Shown here: one piece after another, positions 45,401 to 53,778 of the stretch | Layout of the letters: every line of letters starts with the position of its first letter | Numbering within the stretch: the stretch's first letter is position 1 | NCBI RefSeq assembly: GCF_000426225.1 | Contig: NZ_AUEY01000013.1 | Span: 1-64,000, forward strand | From: Desulforegula conservatrix Mb1Pa | GTDB lineage: Bacteria; Desulfobacterota; Desulfobacteria; Desulfobacterales; Desulforegulaceae | Length of the DNA: 64,000 nt | Reading direction: 5' to 3' | Made by a program: the position numbers and the translations under genes | The notes under the pieces: model-generated | What the model saw: only the letters and a program-made list of their open reading frames with translations | What the model was told of the DNA's origin: nothing | Databases searched by the model: none

Positions 45401-45537
45401 ATGATGGACTCGCAAAAAAACAAAAAATGGCTTTAGTGTCATGCCGGACTTGATCAGGCATCTTTGTATTATCAGCCAGTTCTGGATTCCGGCCTGCGCC
45501 GGAATGACCGAAATCAGACTTTTTGCGACCTTGTCAG
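45401..45537 (-). repeat. MITE-like repeat D, copy 6 (inverted)
   Basis: Opposite orientation to copies 4 and 5. It starts GACTCGCAAAAAAAC, with GTCATGCCGGACTTGATC, then ATTCCGGCCTGCGCC and GGAATGACC, and ends CAGACTTTTTGCGACCTTG. It lies eight bases after the stop of the hypothetical gene and may help terminate its transcript. Confidence 0.78.
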
Positions 45538-45678
45538 ATTATAAGTGGCCTGCACAGATTTTTTTCCTGGGCAGGCCCATCCAAATACAAGAATTCCCCT
45601 ATTCTATTTTTTCTTTCCGGCCTTTAATCCTTTCATGATAAATGGTTTTCATCTTTTAATATTTATTGGAGCAAAAAG

Positions 45679-46860
45679 ATGGAAAAGACCGATGTAATCG
45701 TCATCGGAGCAGGAGCTTCGGGTCTCATGTGCGCAATTGAGGCAGGCAAACGCGGCAGAAGAGTTATTATACTTGATCATGCTGACAAGCCGGGTAAGAA
45801 AATCCTGATGTCAGGCGGAGGTCGCTGCAATTTTACGAATAACGATATAAGCCCTGCAAATTATATTTCCCGCAATCCCAACTTCTGTAAATCAGCCTTG
45901 AGCAGATTTAATCAATGGAATTTTCTGGATCTTATTCAAAAATACAAAATACCGTTTCATGAAAGAGAGCACGGCCAGCTGTTCTGCGACAACAGTTCTA
46001 AAGACATTCTTGATATGCTCCTTTCTGAATGCAAGAAAACCAAAGTGTCGATCAGACTGAATACAGTCATTAAAAAAATTAAACGCAGCGATGACGGCTT
46101 TTTCATAATTGAATCAAATCAAAACATTTTCTCATGCGAATCTCTGGTTGTTGCAACAGGTGGGTTATCAATCCCTACTTCTGGGGCAAGTCCTTTTGGT
46201 TATAAAACTGCCGAACAGTTTGGAATAAGAATCTGGCCCACAGCAGCAGGTCTGGTTCCATTAACTTTAAGGCCGGATGACAAGGAAAAACTGTCGCCTT
46301 TATCAGGCATAGCTGTTGAGTGCATAGTTTCTAACAAATTAAAAAGCTTCAGAGAAAATGTATTATTCACCCACAGAGGACTGAGCGGCCCCGCAATTTT
46401 ACAGATATCATCATATTGGCAGCCAGGAGATATTATAACCGTCAATTTGCTGCCAGACATCAATCTGAACGAAGAATTGAAAAATGCCCAGAAGCAGAGA
46501 TCCCAGCTAAAACTTAAAACATTTCTTGGCGAATATCTTCCAAAACGCCTTGTGGCAACCATTATTCATGATGAAACTATAGAAAAGCCTCTCCAAGAAA
46601 TTTCCCATAAAATATTTACTGAAATAGCCGCCCATATTCATGAATGGAATGTCAAACCTAATGGCACTGAAGGATATAGGACAGCTGAGGTGACCTGCGG
46701 AGGAGTTGACTGCAATGCCATTTCTTCTAAAACCATGGAGAGCAAGGAACATCCCGGCCTTTTTTTCACTGGTGAAGTTCTTGATGTGACAGGATGGCTT
46801 GGCGGATACAATCTGCAATGGGCATGGTCTTCTGGATGGTGTGCAGGGCAGTATGTTTAG
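45679..46860 (+). CDS. BaiN/HI0933-family FAD-dependent oxidoreductase
   Basis: A 393-residue flavoprotein of the HI0933/YhiN family. The FAD-binding Rossmann motif VIGAGASGLMCAIEAG is at residues 8-23, KPGKKILMSGGGRCNFTN near 40, ATGGLSIPTSGA near 158, and the C-terminal FAD contact FTGEVLDVTGWLGGYNLQWA near 365. Family members include BaiN, which reduces bile-acid intermediates; most have unknown substrates. GGAG lies seven bases before the ATG. It is flanked by non-coding repeats and seems to be a single-gene unit. Confidence 0.9.
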   Translation: MEKTDVIVIGAGASGLMCAIEAGKRGRRVIILDHADKPGKKILMSGGGRCNFTNNDISPANYISRNPNFCKSALSRFNQWNFLDLIQKYKIPFHEREHGQLFCDNSSKDILDMLLSECKKTKVSIRLNTVIKKIKRSDDGFFIIESNQNIFSCESLVVATGGLSIPTSGASPFGYKTAEQFGIRIWPTAAGLVPLTLRPDDKEKLSPLSGIAVECIVSNKLKSFRENVLFTHRGLSGPAILQISSYWQPGDIITVNLLPDINLNEELKNAQKQRSQLKLKTFLGEYLPKRLVATIIHDETIEKPLQEISHKIFTEIAAHIHEWNVKPNGTEGYRTAEVTCGGVDCNAISSKTMESKEHPGLFFTGEVLDVTGWLGGYNLQWAWSSGWCAGQYV

Positions 46861-46906
46861 AACTTAAATCATGCCATTTTGATCTTTGCCAATATTTAAA
46901 ATTTGC

Positions 46907-46952
46907 CTTCGGCGAGTCGCTTTTTTGAAAAAAAGCTCCGCAAAAAACTTTT
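46907..46952 (+). repeat. Module A hairpin
   Basis: GGCGAGTCGCTTTTTTG then AAAAAAAGCTCCGC and AAAAAACTTTTATAAT: the module A pattern of a GC stem with T/A inner arms and a CAAAAAACTTT tail, 46 bases after the flavoprotein stop. Confidence 0.65.
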
Positions 46953-47014
46953 ATAATGCCGCAAGTTCAACTCATCAATCATTTTTTATGCTGACAAAGT
47001 AGATACTTGAATGC

Positions 47015-47051
47015 TTTTGGGAAACACCTTTTGAAGGGTGTTTTCCCAAAA
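47015..47051. terminator. Symmetric hairpin (module C), possible bidirectional terminator
   Basis: TTTTGGGAAACACC and GGGTGTTTTCCCAAAA pair around a short loop, with a T-run on either strand. It lies between convergent genes, the flavoprotein (plus) and the secreted hypothetical protein (minus), where a shared terminator would be expected. By sequence it belongs to the module C family. Confidence 0.6.
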
Positions 47052-47071
47052 TGCCCAGTCCAATTCAAATA

Positions 47072-47923
47072 TCATTCACCAGTTATGCCTGATTTATAAG
47101 AAATTGAAGTATGAAAAGCCGCGCTTTTCATCTCATCAAGGCACTGCACCCAGGTGCTCCAGGTGTCTTTGTTCATTTCATCGACATATTTCTGAGCATC
47201 TTTTGGGATCCCTGGCCCTGTTTTGTTTTTCTGAGCCATGTTCATTATTCCGGCAATATCACCCTTTGCTTTCATTTCCTGCATCTGTTTTCTCATATCC
47301 GCAGCTTTTGCTTTTCCTGCCTGATACTCTGCGGAATCATCAGAATGGGAAGAAGACTTTGAAAGCTCTGGATTGGCAGTCTGAAGATATTTTTTGTATA
47401 TTATTTCCGATTCGCTTCTATTATTTCCGTCGGGTGATTTAACCCTCCTGAAATATGCTGATTTAAGATCCGAGTAGGAGTTTTCTATGGCCTGCAATTC
47501 TGACTCGGAATGCATCCCTCTCATTGCCATTGCTTTGAGCTGGCCAAAAGCATTGGCAACATGGGTATCTGCTTTTGTTCTAACCATCATTGTCACAAGC
47601 TGGAACCTCTTGCCCATTGTTTCCGTCACAAGCTGACTGCCCTTCTGATCAACTTCTGAGTATGGTTCCAGCTTATCTTCAGTTTTTTTCTTGGATTCAA
47701 AAAAAGATCTAACCTCATTTATATTATCTTTTGTAAGATCATTACCATGCTTTGTGGATTCTTCACTGACAGGGACACCTCCGGGGTAAAGATCAACCGG
47801 ATGAGAAACAGCAATACCCTTCCCATCACCATCTGCATAAACCTTTGAAAAAACCGGGACAAAGCATAAAGCCAGCAACATAATAAGACATAAACCAGAT
47901 CTATTCTTTTTAAGCATAATCAT
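47072..47923 (-). CDS. Hypothetical secreted protein
   Basis: A 283-residue protein with a clear signal peptide: LKKNRSG, then a hydrophobic stretch LCLIMLLALCFVPVFS, then a likely cleavage after KVYADG. The mature part is hydrophilic and mostly helical (SESELQAIENSYSDLKSAY, AADMRKQMQEMKAKGDIAGI). I recognise no family. A start at the ATG at 47917 is equally possible. It lies downstream of the stress protein gene on the same strand and may be co-transcribed with it. Confidence 0.8.
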   Translation of the reverse strand: MIMLKKNRSGLCLIMLLALCFVPVFSKVYADGDGKGIAVSHPVDLYPGGVPVSEESTKHGNDLTKDNINEVRSFFESKKKTEDKLEPYSEVDQKGSQLVTETMGKRFQLVTMMVRTKADTHVANAFGQLKAMAMRGMHSESELQAIENSYSDLKSAYFRRVKSPDGNNRSESEIIYKKYLQTANPELSKSSSHSDDSAEYQAGKAKAADMRKQMQEMKAKGDIAGIMNMAQKNKTGPGIPKDAQKYVDEMNKDTWSTWVQCLDEMKSAAFHTSISYKSGITGE

Positions 47924-47988
47924 CCCTGCCCTCTAAAAATGTTAATAATGATAAGCTGCGTAATAAAATATTTCCGACAGCATGAGTT

Positions 47989-48897
47989 TCACTCTTTCTT
48001 CTCCACAGGAACAAGCAGCAGTGGCGCCCTGCAAAGACTGCATATTTTATGGGCCATACTTCCGGCCCAAATGGCCTGCATCCCTGATTTTCCATGTGTT
48101 GCAAGAACGATTAGATCTACGCCAGACTTACTTACAGATTCAGCCACAAGATCGGCGGGATCGCCCCTCAGTACATGTGCGCTGGCCTGAAATCCTCTTT
48201 CCTTCAGATCAGCAAGACGCTCTCCAAGGTACTCGTCAGCATTCTGTTTTAAAATATCCAGCATTCTTGAAGTAGCGGCTGGCTGAAATCTGCTTTGAAC
48301 GGCCATTTTACCTGGGATGCTGGTAAAAACGGGTATTACCATCAAAAGATGAAGAGTCGAACCGCATAACCCGGCAATTTCCTCGGAAACAGGAAGGGCA
48401 CCGCCATGGGCAGGATCTCCGTCAAGAGGCACCAAAATAGATCTGCATGAGAATTCCCTGATATTTTTTGTTTCATCAGGCTGAATAAGAAGAACCGGAA
48501 CTGTTCCAATGGCTATTACATTCTGTGCTATGCAGCCCAAAAGAAGATGAAGCGCCCTGCCCCGCCCGTGGGAACACATTATTACAAGATCATGCTTAAA
48601 TTCACAACGATGCTCGACAATACTTTCCGCCACATCATCAACTTCAGAGGTATGAACATGGCATTCAACCACCAAATTTTCCCTAAACCATGATTTGGAT
48701 ATTTTCTCAAGATACGCCGAGGCCTCCACCGCATTTTTGATATGATGCTGGCCATGAACCTCAGAAGGAGGATTCTTTTCTATTATATGGATTAGGGTCA
48801 CCCTTGCTTTCAATTTTTCAGCCAGAAATACTGCTGCTGGCAAAGAAGATTCGGCAAGCCCTGATCCGTCTAACGGGACAAGAATATGATTAAACAT
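47989..48897 (-). CDS. Tandem universal stress protein (UspA family)
   Basis: A 302-residue protein with two UspA domains (about 1-145 and 150-300). Both keep the nucleotide-binding pattern: CSHGRGRALHLLLGC in the first, somewhat altered, and ATHGKSGMQAIWAGSMAHK in the second. It begins two bases after the mntH stop with GAGGG upstream, so it is almost certainly translated with the transporter. Such pairs suggest that the Usp domain modulates or senses the state linked to metal import, which is inference. Confidence 0.93.
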   Translation of the reverse strand: MFNHILVPLDGSGLAESSLPAAVFLAEKLKARVTLIHIIEKNPPSEVHGQHHIKNAVEASAYLEKISKSWFRENLVVECHVHTSEVDDVAESIVEHRCEFKHDLVIMCSHGRGRALHLLLGCIAQNVIAIGTVPVLLIQPDETKNIREFSCRSILVPLDGDPAHGGALPVSEEIAGLCGSTLHLLMVIPVFTSIPGKMAVQSRFQPAATSRMLDILKQNADEYLGERLADLKERGFQASAHVLRGDPADLVAESVSKSGVDLIVLATHGKSGMQAIWAGSMAHKICSLCRAPLLLVPVEKKE

Positions 48898-48899
48898 GA

Positions 48900-50186
48900 T
48901 TATCCCTCAAAAACTGTCTGATAAATAAGATAAATGTTAAGAGCAATAATAAGAGCAGCAATCATTGAAACAACAACAGTTGTCAGAGCTCTGTTAGTCA
49001 GGTCACCCATTATGTCTTTTCTGCTTGTAAACATAACAAGAGGAATGATTGCAAAAGGAAGCCCGAAACTCAAAACAACCTGACTGACCACAAGCGTACT
49101 TGTTGGATCAAGTCCCAAGCCTATAACAAGAAGGGAAGGAGCGATTGTAACCAGCCGCCTGACCCATACAGGAATATGTCTTTGCAGAAAGCCCTGCATT
49201 ATTACCTGGCCAGCGCTGGTTCCCACTGTCGAAGAAGAGAGCCCTGCCACAAGAAGAGAGACTCCGAAAATCCATTTTGCGGCCTTGCCAAAAAGAGGTT
49301 CCAACGTCCGATGAGCCTCTTCTATTGAAGCTATATGGGTCAGACCTGTCTTGTAAAATGCGGTTGCAGCCATTATGAGCATGGCAATATTCACAAGACC
49401 GGCTATCCCCATTGCAATGACCACGTCAGCAATCTGAAACCTGAAAAGGCGTCTGAGCTGTTCCTTGTTTTTTACGACAATCCTGTTCTGAGTTAATGCT
49501 GAATGGAGAAATATGACATGCGGCATCACGGTTGCTCCGATAATTCCTGAGGCAAGAATAACACTTTCAGAGCCTGAAAACTGCGGAACTACTGCATGAT
49601 AAGCGATCTGACCCCAATCAGGCTTACCGATCAGGGTCTCTATGAGATAGCAGAGAGCAATGATCCCAAGCATCCCTGAAATTACGGCTTCAAGTGGTCT
49701 GAAACCGTATCGTTCGAGTCCGAGAATAAGAAGAGTTGCAATTGCCGTTAAAAAAGCCCCGGCCAGAAGAGGAATTCCAAAAAGGAGATAGAAACCAAGG
49801 GCAGCGCCCAGGAACTCAGCAAGATCAGTTGCAATTGCAACAAGTTCCATTATAAACCACATCAGCCAGACAACAGGCTTAGGAAACTGGTTGCGACAAT
49901 GCTCAGCAAGGTTCTGTCCAGTGGCGATCCCAAGTTTTGCGGACATGGTCTGGATAAGCATTGCCATAAGATTACTGGCAACAATCACCCAGATCAGCAT
50001 GTATCCGAATTTGGCGCCGCCTTGAATATTGGTCGCAAAGTTACCAGGATCGATATATGCAACACTCGCTATGAACGCAGGGCCAAGAAAAGGAAGCATT
50101 CTGGACAGCCGATTCTGTTTTCCTTTGCTCCCAAGGATATCAAGGGCTGACTCCACGGTTTTTGCGTCCGGATTCTTATTATTCAT
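48900..50186 (-). CDS. mntH: Nramp family divalent metal transporter (MntH-like)
   Basis: A 428-residue inner-membrane proton-coupled Mn(II)/Fe(II) importer with about 11 transmembrane helices. The metal-binding helix 1 motif is DPGNFATNIQGG near residue 46 and the helix 6 motif is MPHVIFLHSALTQ near 218. It is followed at two bases by a tandem Usp gene. No MntR site or Mn riboswitch was recognised upstream; the long 5' gap is filled with repeats. Confidence 0.93.
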   Translation of the reverse strand: MNNKNPDAKTVESALDILGSKGKQNRLSRMLPFLGPAFIASVAYIDPGNFATNIQGGAKFGYMLIWVIVASNLMAMLIQTMSAKLGIATGQNLAEHCRNQFPKPVVWLMWFIMELVAIATDLAEFLGAALGFYLLFGIPLLAGAFLTAIATLLILGLERYGFRPLEAVISGMLGIIALCYLIETLIGKPDWGQIAYHAVVPQFSGSESVILASGIIGATVMPHVIFLHSALTQNRIVVKNKEQLRRLFRFQIADVVIAMGIAGLVNIAMLIMAATAFYKTGLTHIASIEEAHRTLEPLFGKAAKWIFGVSLLVAGLSSSTVGTSAGQVIMQGFLQRHIPVWVRRLVTIAPSLLVIGLGLDPTSTLVVSQVVLSFGLPFAIIPLVMFTSRKDIMGDLTNRALTTVVVSMIAALIIALNIYLIYQTVFEG

Positions 50187-51322
50187 GATTTTTCTTTTTT
50201 ACGAAGATAGAATTCAAAACTGACTCCGATTTACCGAGTTTTATGAAATCATTATAATTCAAAAAAATGATATAAAAAAAGAAGCTGTGTACTAAAGAAG
50301 GATCGATCAATGGCTTAAAAAATCATCACCTACGCAGCCAATGATAAAAAAACGGATTTTTTTTGACAGGCAATTAATAGCACATGACAATCTTATTTGC
50401 AAAGAGCTACAAATCATGAAGAAATTGTCACAGCAACTACTGAAATTGTTGAATAACAGGGCATAACAAGATCCATAAATGAGACATCTCCAAAAGCACT
50501 TTCATGAAAACTATTATACTTCAGGTCGTCATAAATTGAACCCTTCTGTTAGATGAAAGGTCAAAGGCCGCTTTTTGAAAAAAGCTTGGCAAAAACTTTT
50601 GTGGCTCTGCCTGATTTTCAGTTAAGAAGTGCCTTTTATGGTTAATTTGCCATCAAAAAAGGGTGATGCGTCGGATTAGGACACCCTTTGTCCGTAATCC
50701 GACGTTAAGCCGAGTGCCTCCGGCGAGGCTTTATAACCCAATAGACCAAAGTCAGACGAAGCGTATTCTTTCGGCTGTTTTGAAGTTGCTAGGGGGAGTG
50801 CCTCGAGCGGGTCGCTTTTTGTAAAAAGCTCCGCAAAAACTTTATGGTTTTTTTAGTAGGCAAAAAACTGATATTTTTAGAGTTTTAAAAATGTTAAGCC
50901 CATTAACTTTCAAATGTTACTGAGAATTGAGCATAACCACAAAAACTTTTCTATTATAGATTCTTTTGCTTGAAAAACAGATGTTATCAACTCGTAATAA
51001 AAAAACCATAAAAAGTTTTGGGAAAGGTCTGGAAAACCCTTTTTCAAAAGGGTTTTCCAGAAATGATGCAACAACAGCCTTGCCATTTAAACTGCCTGAC
51101 TAATTTCAAATGTTCAAGCTGTGGCATTGTTGAGTATGGTCAGGCAATAAAAGGTCTTATTCTGAATATTTATTCCGTTTATAGATGTTGATTCAGTCAA
51201 CCTGATTTGTTAAGTAAGCTTTCGAATGAATAAGACTCTAATATTCCAGTGTGCATACTTTAAAGCCAAATCTTGAAGCAATATATGCATACCGGAATCA
51301 ATAATATTTTTAAGGATTTAAA
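50187..51322. repeat. Long gene-free region with composite repeats A, B and C
   Basis: About 1.1 kb without a gene between the divergent mntH and resB. The modules are: A at about 50567-50599 (AAAAAAGCTTGGCAAAAACTTTT variant, given here in parts: CCGCTTTTTG and GCTTGGCAAAAACTTTT), B palindrome at 50670-50703, A again at 50811-50850 and C at 51028-51059 (CTGGAAAACCCTTTT and AAAAGGGTTTTCCAG). About 140 bases after the second A closely match 290-395 of the window. AAGGA at the right end serves resB. Confidence 0.72.
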
Positions 51323-52684
51323 ATGTCTCATCCTCCCAAAAAAACCGGCAATCCGGCGTGGCGGTTCTTTGCATCCATAAAACTTTCTGTTGTTACACTT
51401 TTTCTGCTTGCCGCATTTTCCGTCACAGGGACTTTCATCCCCCAGGGCAATCCGGCCGAATTCTACATCCATAAATACCCCTCAGCAGGAAAGCTCATTC
51501 TGGGACTGGACATGCATCATCTGTATTCTTCGTGGTGGTTCAGAGGAATGCTGCTCGTTCTTTGCGTGAATATAATTGTCTGTTCAATAGACAGATTGTC
51601 AAGAACATGGAGAATCATATTTCCAGGCAAAAAAGGGGTTAATCCGGAAAGAATCAGAAAAGCCAAGGATATCATCAGATTCGAATCTTCCTCATCCATG
51701 GAAGAAATGGTCAAAGCAGCACAAATTCTGCTTGCATCAGGCAAAGGAAGATCAGAAGCAAAACAGATTGGAGATGAATCCTTTATATTCGCAGAATCCG
51801 GCAGATGGACAAGACTCGGAGTTTATATAGTCCACGCAAGCGTCCTTCTCCTTCTTACAGGAGGCCTTATCGGGTCTATATACGGATTCAGGGGCAATAT
51901 GAATATAACTGAAGGTGAGCAGAGCGACGAGGTGATGCTCGACTCAGGGAAGCAGATCAATATCCCCTTCATGATAAAATGTGATGATTTCGACGTTTCA
52001 TTTTATGAATCAGGCATGCCCAAGGAATTCAGATCAAAAATAGCACTCATCGAAAACGGCAAAGAAATTCTGAAAAAAGACGTTCTTGTGAATACGCCAT
52101 TAAGATATAAGGGACTCAGTTTTTTTCAGTCATCATACGGAGTTGCCGGAGCTTCTGACATAAAATTCGAAATCACCACCAAGACAGGAAACAAATTTGA
52201 AAAGACCGCCAACATAGGTGAAACGGTCGAGCTCCCCGAAGGATTAGGCCAGTTCACGGTATCAGGGTTTGAAGATACTTTCCAGGTCAGGGGTCATGCT
52301 CTCAAAGAGGTTTTCACATGCTTCATGGTGGAAAATGGCCAGCCATCCGATGTTTTCATAATTCCGGCGAGCATGCCAGGATTCGACAAGATGAGGGGCA
52401 AGGACTTTTACATCAACGTCAAGGAATACAATAAAATATGGTATACCGGTCTTCAGGTAACAAAAGATCCTGGAGTCCCCCTCGTATATGCAGGCTTTTT
52501 GCTCATGATTGCAGGCTGCATAGTTTCTTTTTTCATGGCCCACAGGCAGTTCGGAATTTTTGTAAAACCCAAGGATTCAGGGTGCGAGGTATGCATATGC
52601 GGTGTTTCATCAAGAAAAAACCCGCTTTTTGAAGAAATAATAAAAAATATGGCTGAAAAATTAGGCGGCACCGATATTAACTAG
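51323..52684 (+). CDS. resB: Cytochrome c biogenesis protein ResB (Ccs1)
   Basis: A 453-residue membrane protein of the system II cytochrome c maturation pathway, which with CcsA/CcsB exports haem and ligates it to apocytochromes. Four transmembrane segments are visible: about 17-36, 72-92, 168-190 and 390-412, with a large periplasmic domain between the last two. The opening WRFFASIKLSVVTLFLLAAF and the segment LRYKGLSFFQSSYG are typical. ccsB follows after 46 bases. Confidence 0.92.
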   Translation: MSHPPKKTGNPAWRFFASIKLSVVTLFLLAAFSVTGTFIPQGNPAEFYIHKYPSAGKLILGLDMHHLYSSWWFRGMLLVLCVNIIVCSIDRLSRTWRIIFPGKKGVNPERIRKAKDIIRFESSSSMEEMVKAAQILLASGKGRSEAKQIGDESFIFAESGRWTRLGVYIVHASVLLLLTGGLIGSIYGFRGNMNITEGEQSDEVMLDSGKQINIPFMIKCDDFDVSFYESGMPKEFRSKIALIENGKEILKKDVLVNTPLRYKGLSFFQSSYGVAGASDIKFEITTKTGNKFEKTANIGETVELPEGLGQFTVSGFEDTFQVRGHALKEVFTCFMVENGQPSDVFIIPASMPGFDKMRGKDFYINVKEYNKIWYTGLQVTKDPGVPLVYAGFLLMIAGCIVSFFMAHRQFGIFVKPKDSGCEVCICGVSSRKNPLFEEIIKNMAEKLGGTDIN

Positions 52685-52730
52685 ACTATAAGCGGCATTT
52701 AAGGCCGAATGAACATACAAGGAAATAGAC

Positions 52731-53750
52731 ATGGATAACAGCATAAATACCCTGATCATATCAATTTCAGGTTACGTATTCGGTTTTGCCGGCCTTATAT
52801 ATCTTGCGGCCTGGGTTTTCAAAAAACCCCGCCTCTATATTCCGGCCATGCTTGCGGCAATTTCAGGCGCAATTACAAACGCGGCGGGAATAGGGATAAG
52901 ATGGCACGAATCATATAAAATGGGAATGGGCCATGCTCCCCTTTCAAATATGTATGAATCCCTGGTTTTCTTTTCATTTGCCCTTGCAGTTGTTTACCTT
53001 ATTTATGAAAACAGGATGAAAATCAGGGCTTTCGGCGCTATTGCCCTGCCCATGTGCTTTTTCATAATAATGTACGCTGAACTGTCTCCAAATGTTTCAG
53101 GAGAAATAAAACCGCTTCTGCCTGCCCTTAAAAGTGACTGGCTAATTGCCCATGTCATTTCATGTTTCATCGGGTATGCTGCGTTTGCAATAGCATTTGG
53201 GCTCAGCACCATTTATCTTATGAAGACATATATAAAAACAGTGGAAAGCATAAATGCAGATGCAATAATGAAAATGTTTTTGTTCCTCTGTCTTCCTCTT
53301 TCGTCAGGGCTTTTTCTGGCTTTTGTTGGCTCATCTCTCAAAGCAGGACTCCTTGCCGCATGGGCCGGATTAGGATCAGGGGTCATTATTATCTTCATAA
53401 TAAAGATTTCTGGTTCAAAAATTGTTGATATGCTTTCGAGTCTTCCAGATATTAAGAATCTTGATGTCCTGACATACAGGGTGATTGCCTTCGGCTTTCT
53501 TTTCCTGACTGCAGGAATCATAACAGGATCAGTATGGGCTAACTCGGCATGGGGTTCATACTGGAGCTGGGATCCAAAGGAAACCTGGTCACTCATTACA
53601 TGGTTCGTATATGCAGGGCTTATTCACACAAGACTCATGGCAGGATGGGCAGGAGAAAGAATAGCCTGGCTCTCCATATTAGGCTTCATGGCAGTGATTT
53701 TCACATATTTCGGCGTTAATCTGCTTCCGGGTCTGCACAGTTATTCATAG
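52731..53750 (+). CDS. ccsB: Cytochrome c biogenesis protein CcsB (CcsA/ResC family)
   Basis: A 339-residue membrane haem-handling protein with eight or so helices. The tryptophan-rich WWD-like motif is WGSYWSWDPKETWSLITWF near residue 270, and conserved histidines are in RWHESYKMG, DWLIAHVISCF and GLIHTRL. It partners ResB in system II. The thiol-reducing partner (CcsX/ResA) is not in the window. AAGGAAATAGAC precedes the ATG. Confidence 0.95.
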   Translation: MDNSINTLIISISGYVFGFAGLIYLAAWVFKKPRLYIPAMLAAISGAITNAAGIGIRWHESYKMGMGHAPLSNMYESLVFFSFALAVVYLIYENRMKIRAFGAIALPMCFFIIMYAELSPNVSGEIKPLLPALKSDWLIAHVISCFIGYAAFAIAFGLSTIYLMKTYIKTVESINADAIMKMFLFLCLPLSSGLFLAFVGSSLKAGLLAAWAGLGSGVIIIFIIKISGSKIVDMLSSLPDIKNLDVLTYRVIAFGFLFLTAGIITGSVWANSAWGSYWSWDPKETWSLITWFVYAGLIHTRLMAGWAGERIAWLSILGFMAVIFTYFGVNLLPGLHSYS

Positions 53751-53778
53751 ATATAATTAGTATAAGGATTTGTTTTAA

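Noticed and set aside
50187-51322. Possible manganese riboswitch or MntR operator upstream of mntH
   Set aside because: I looked for a yybP-ykoY-like core and for a clear operator palindrome next to the start and found neither; the palindrome present belongs to the dispersed module B.
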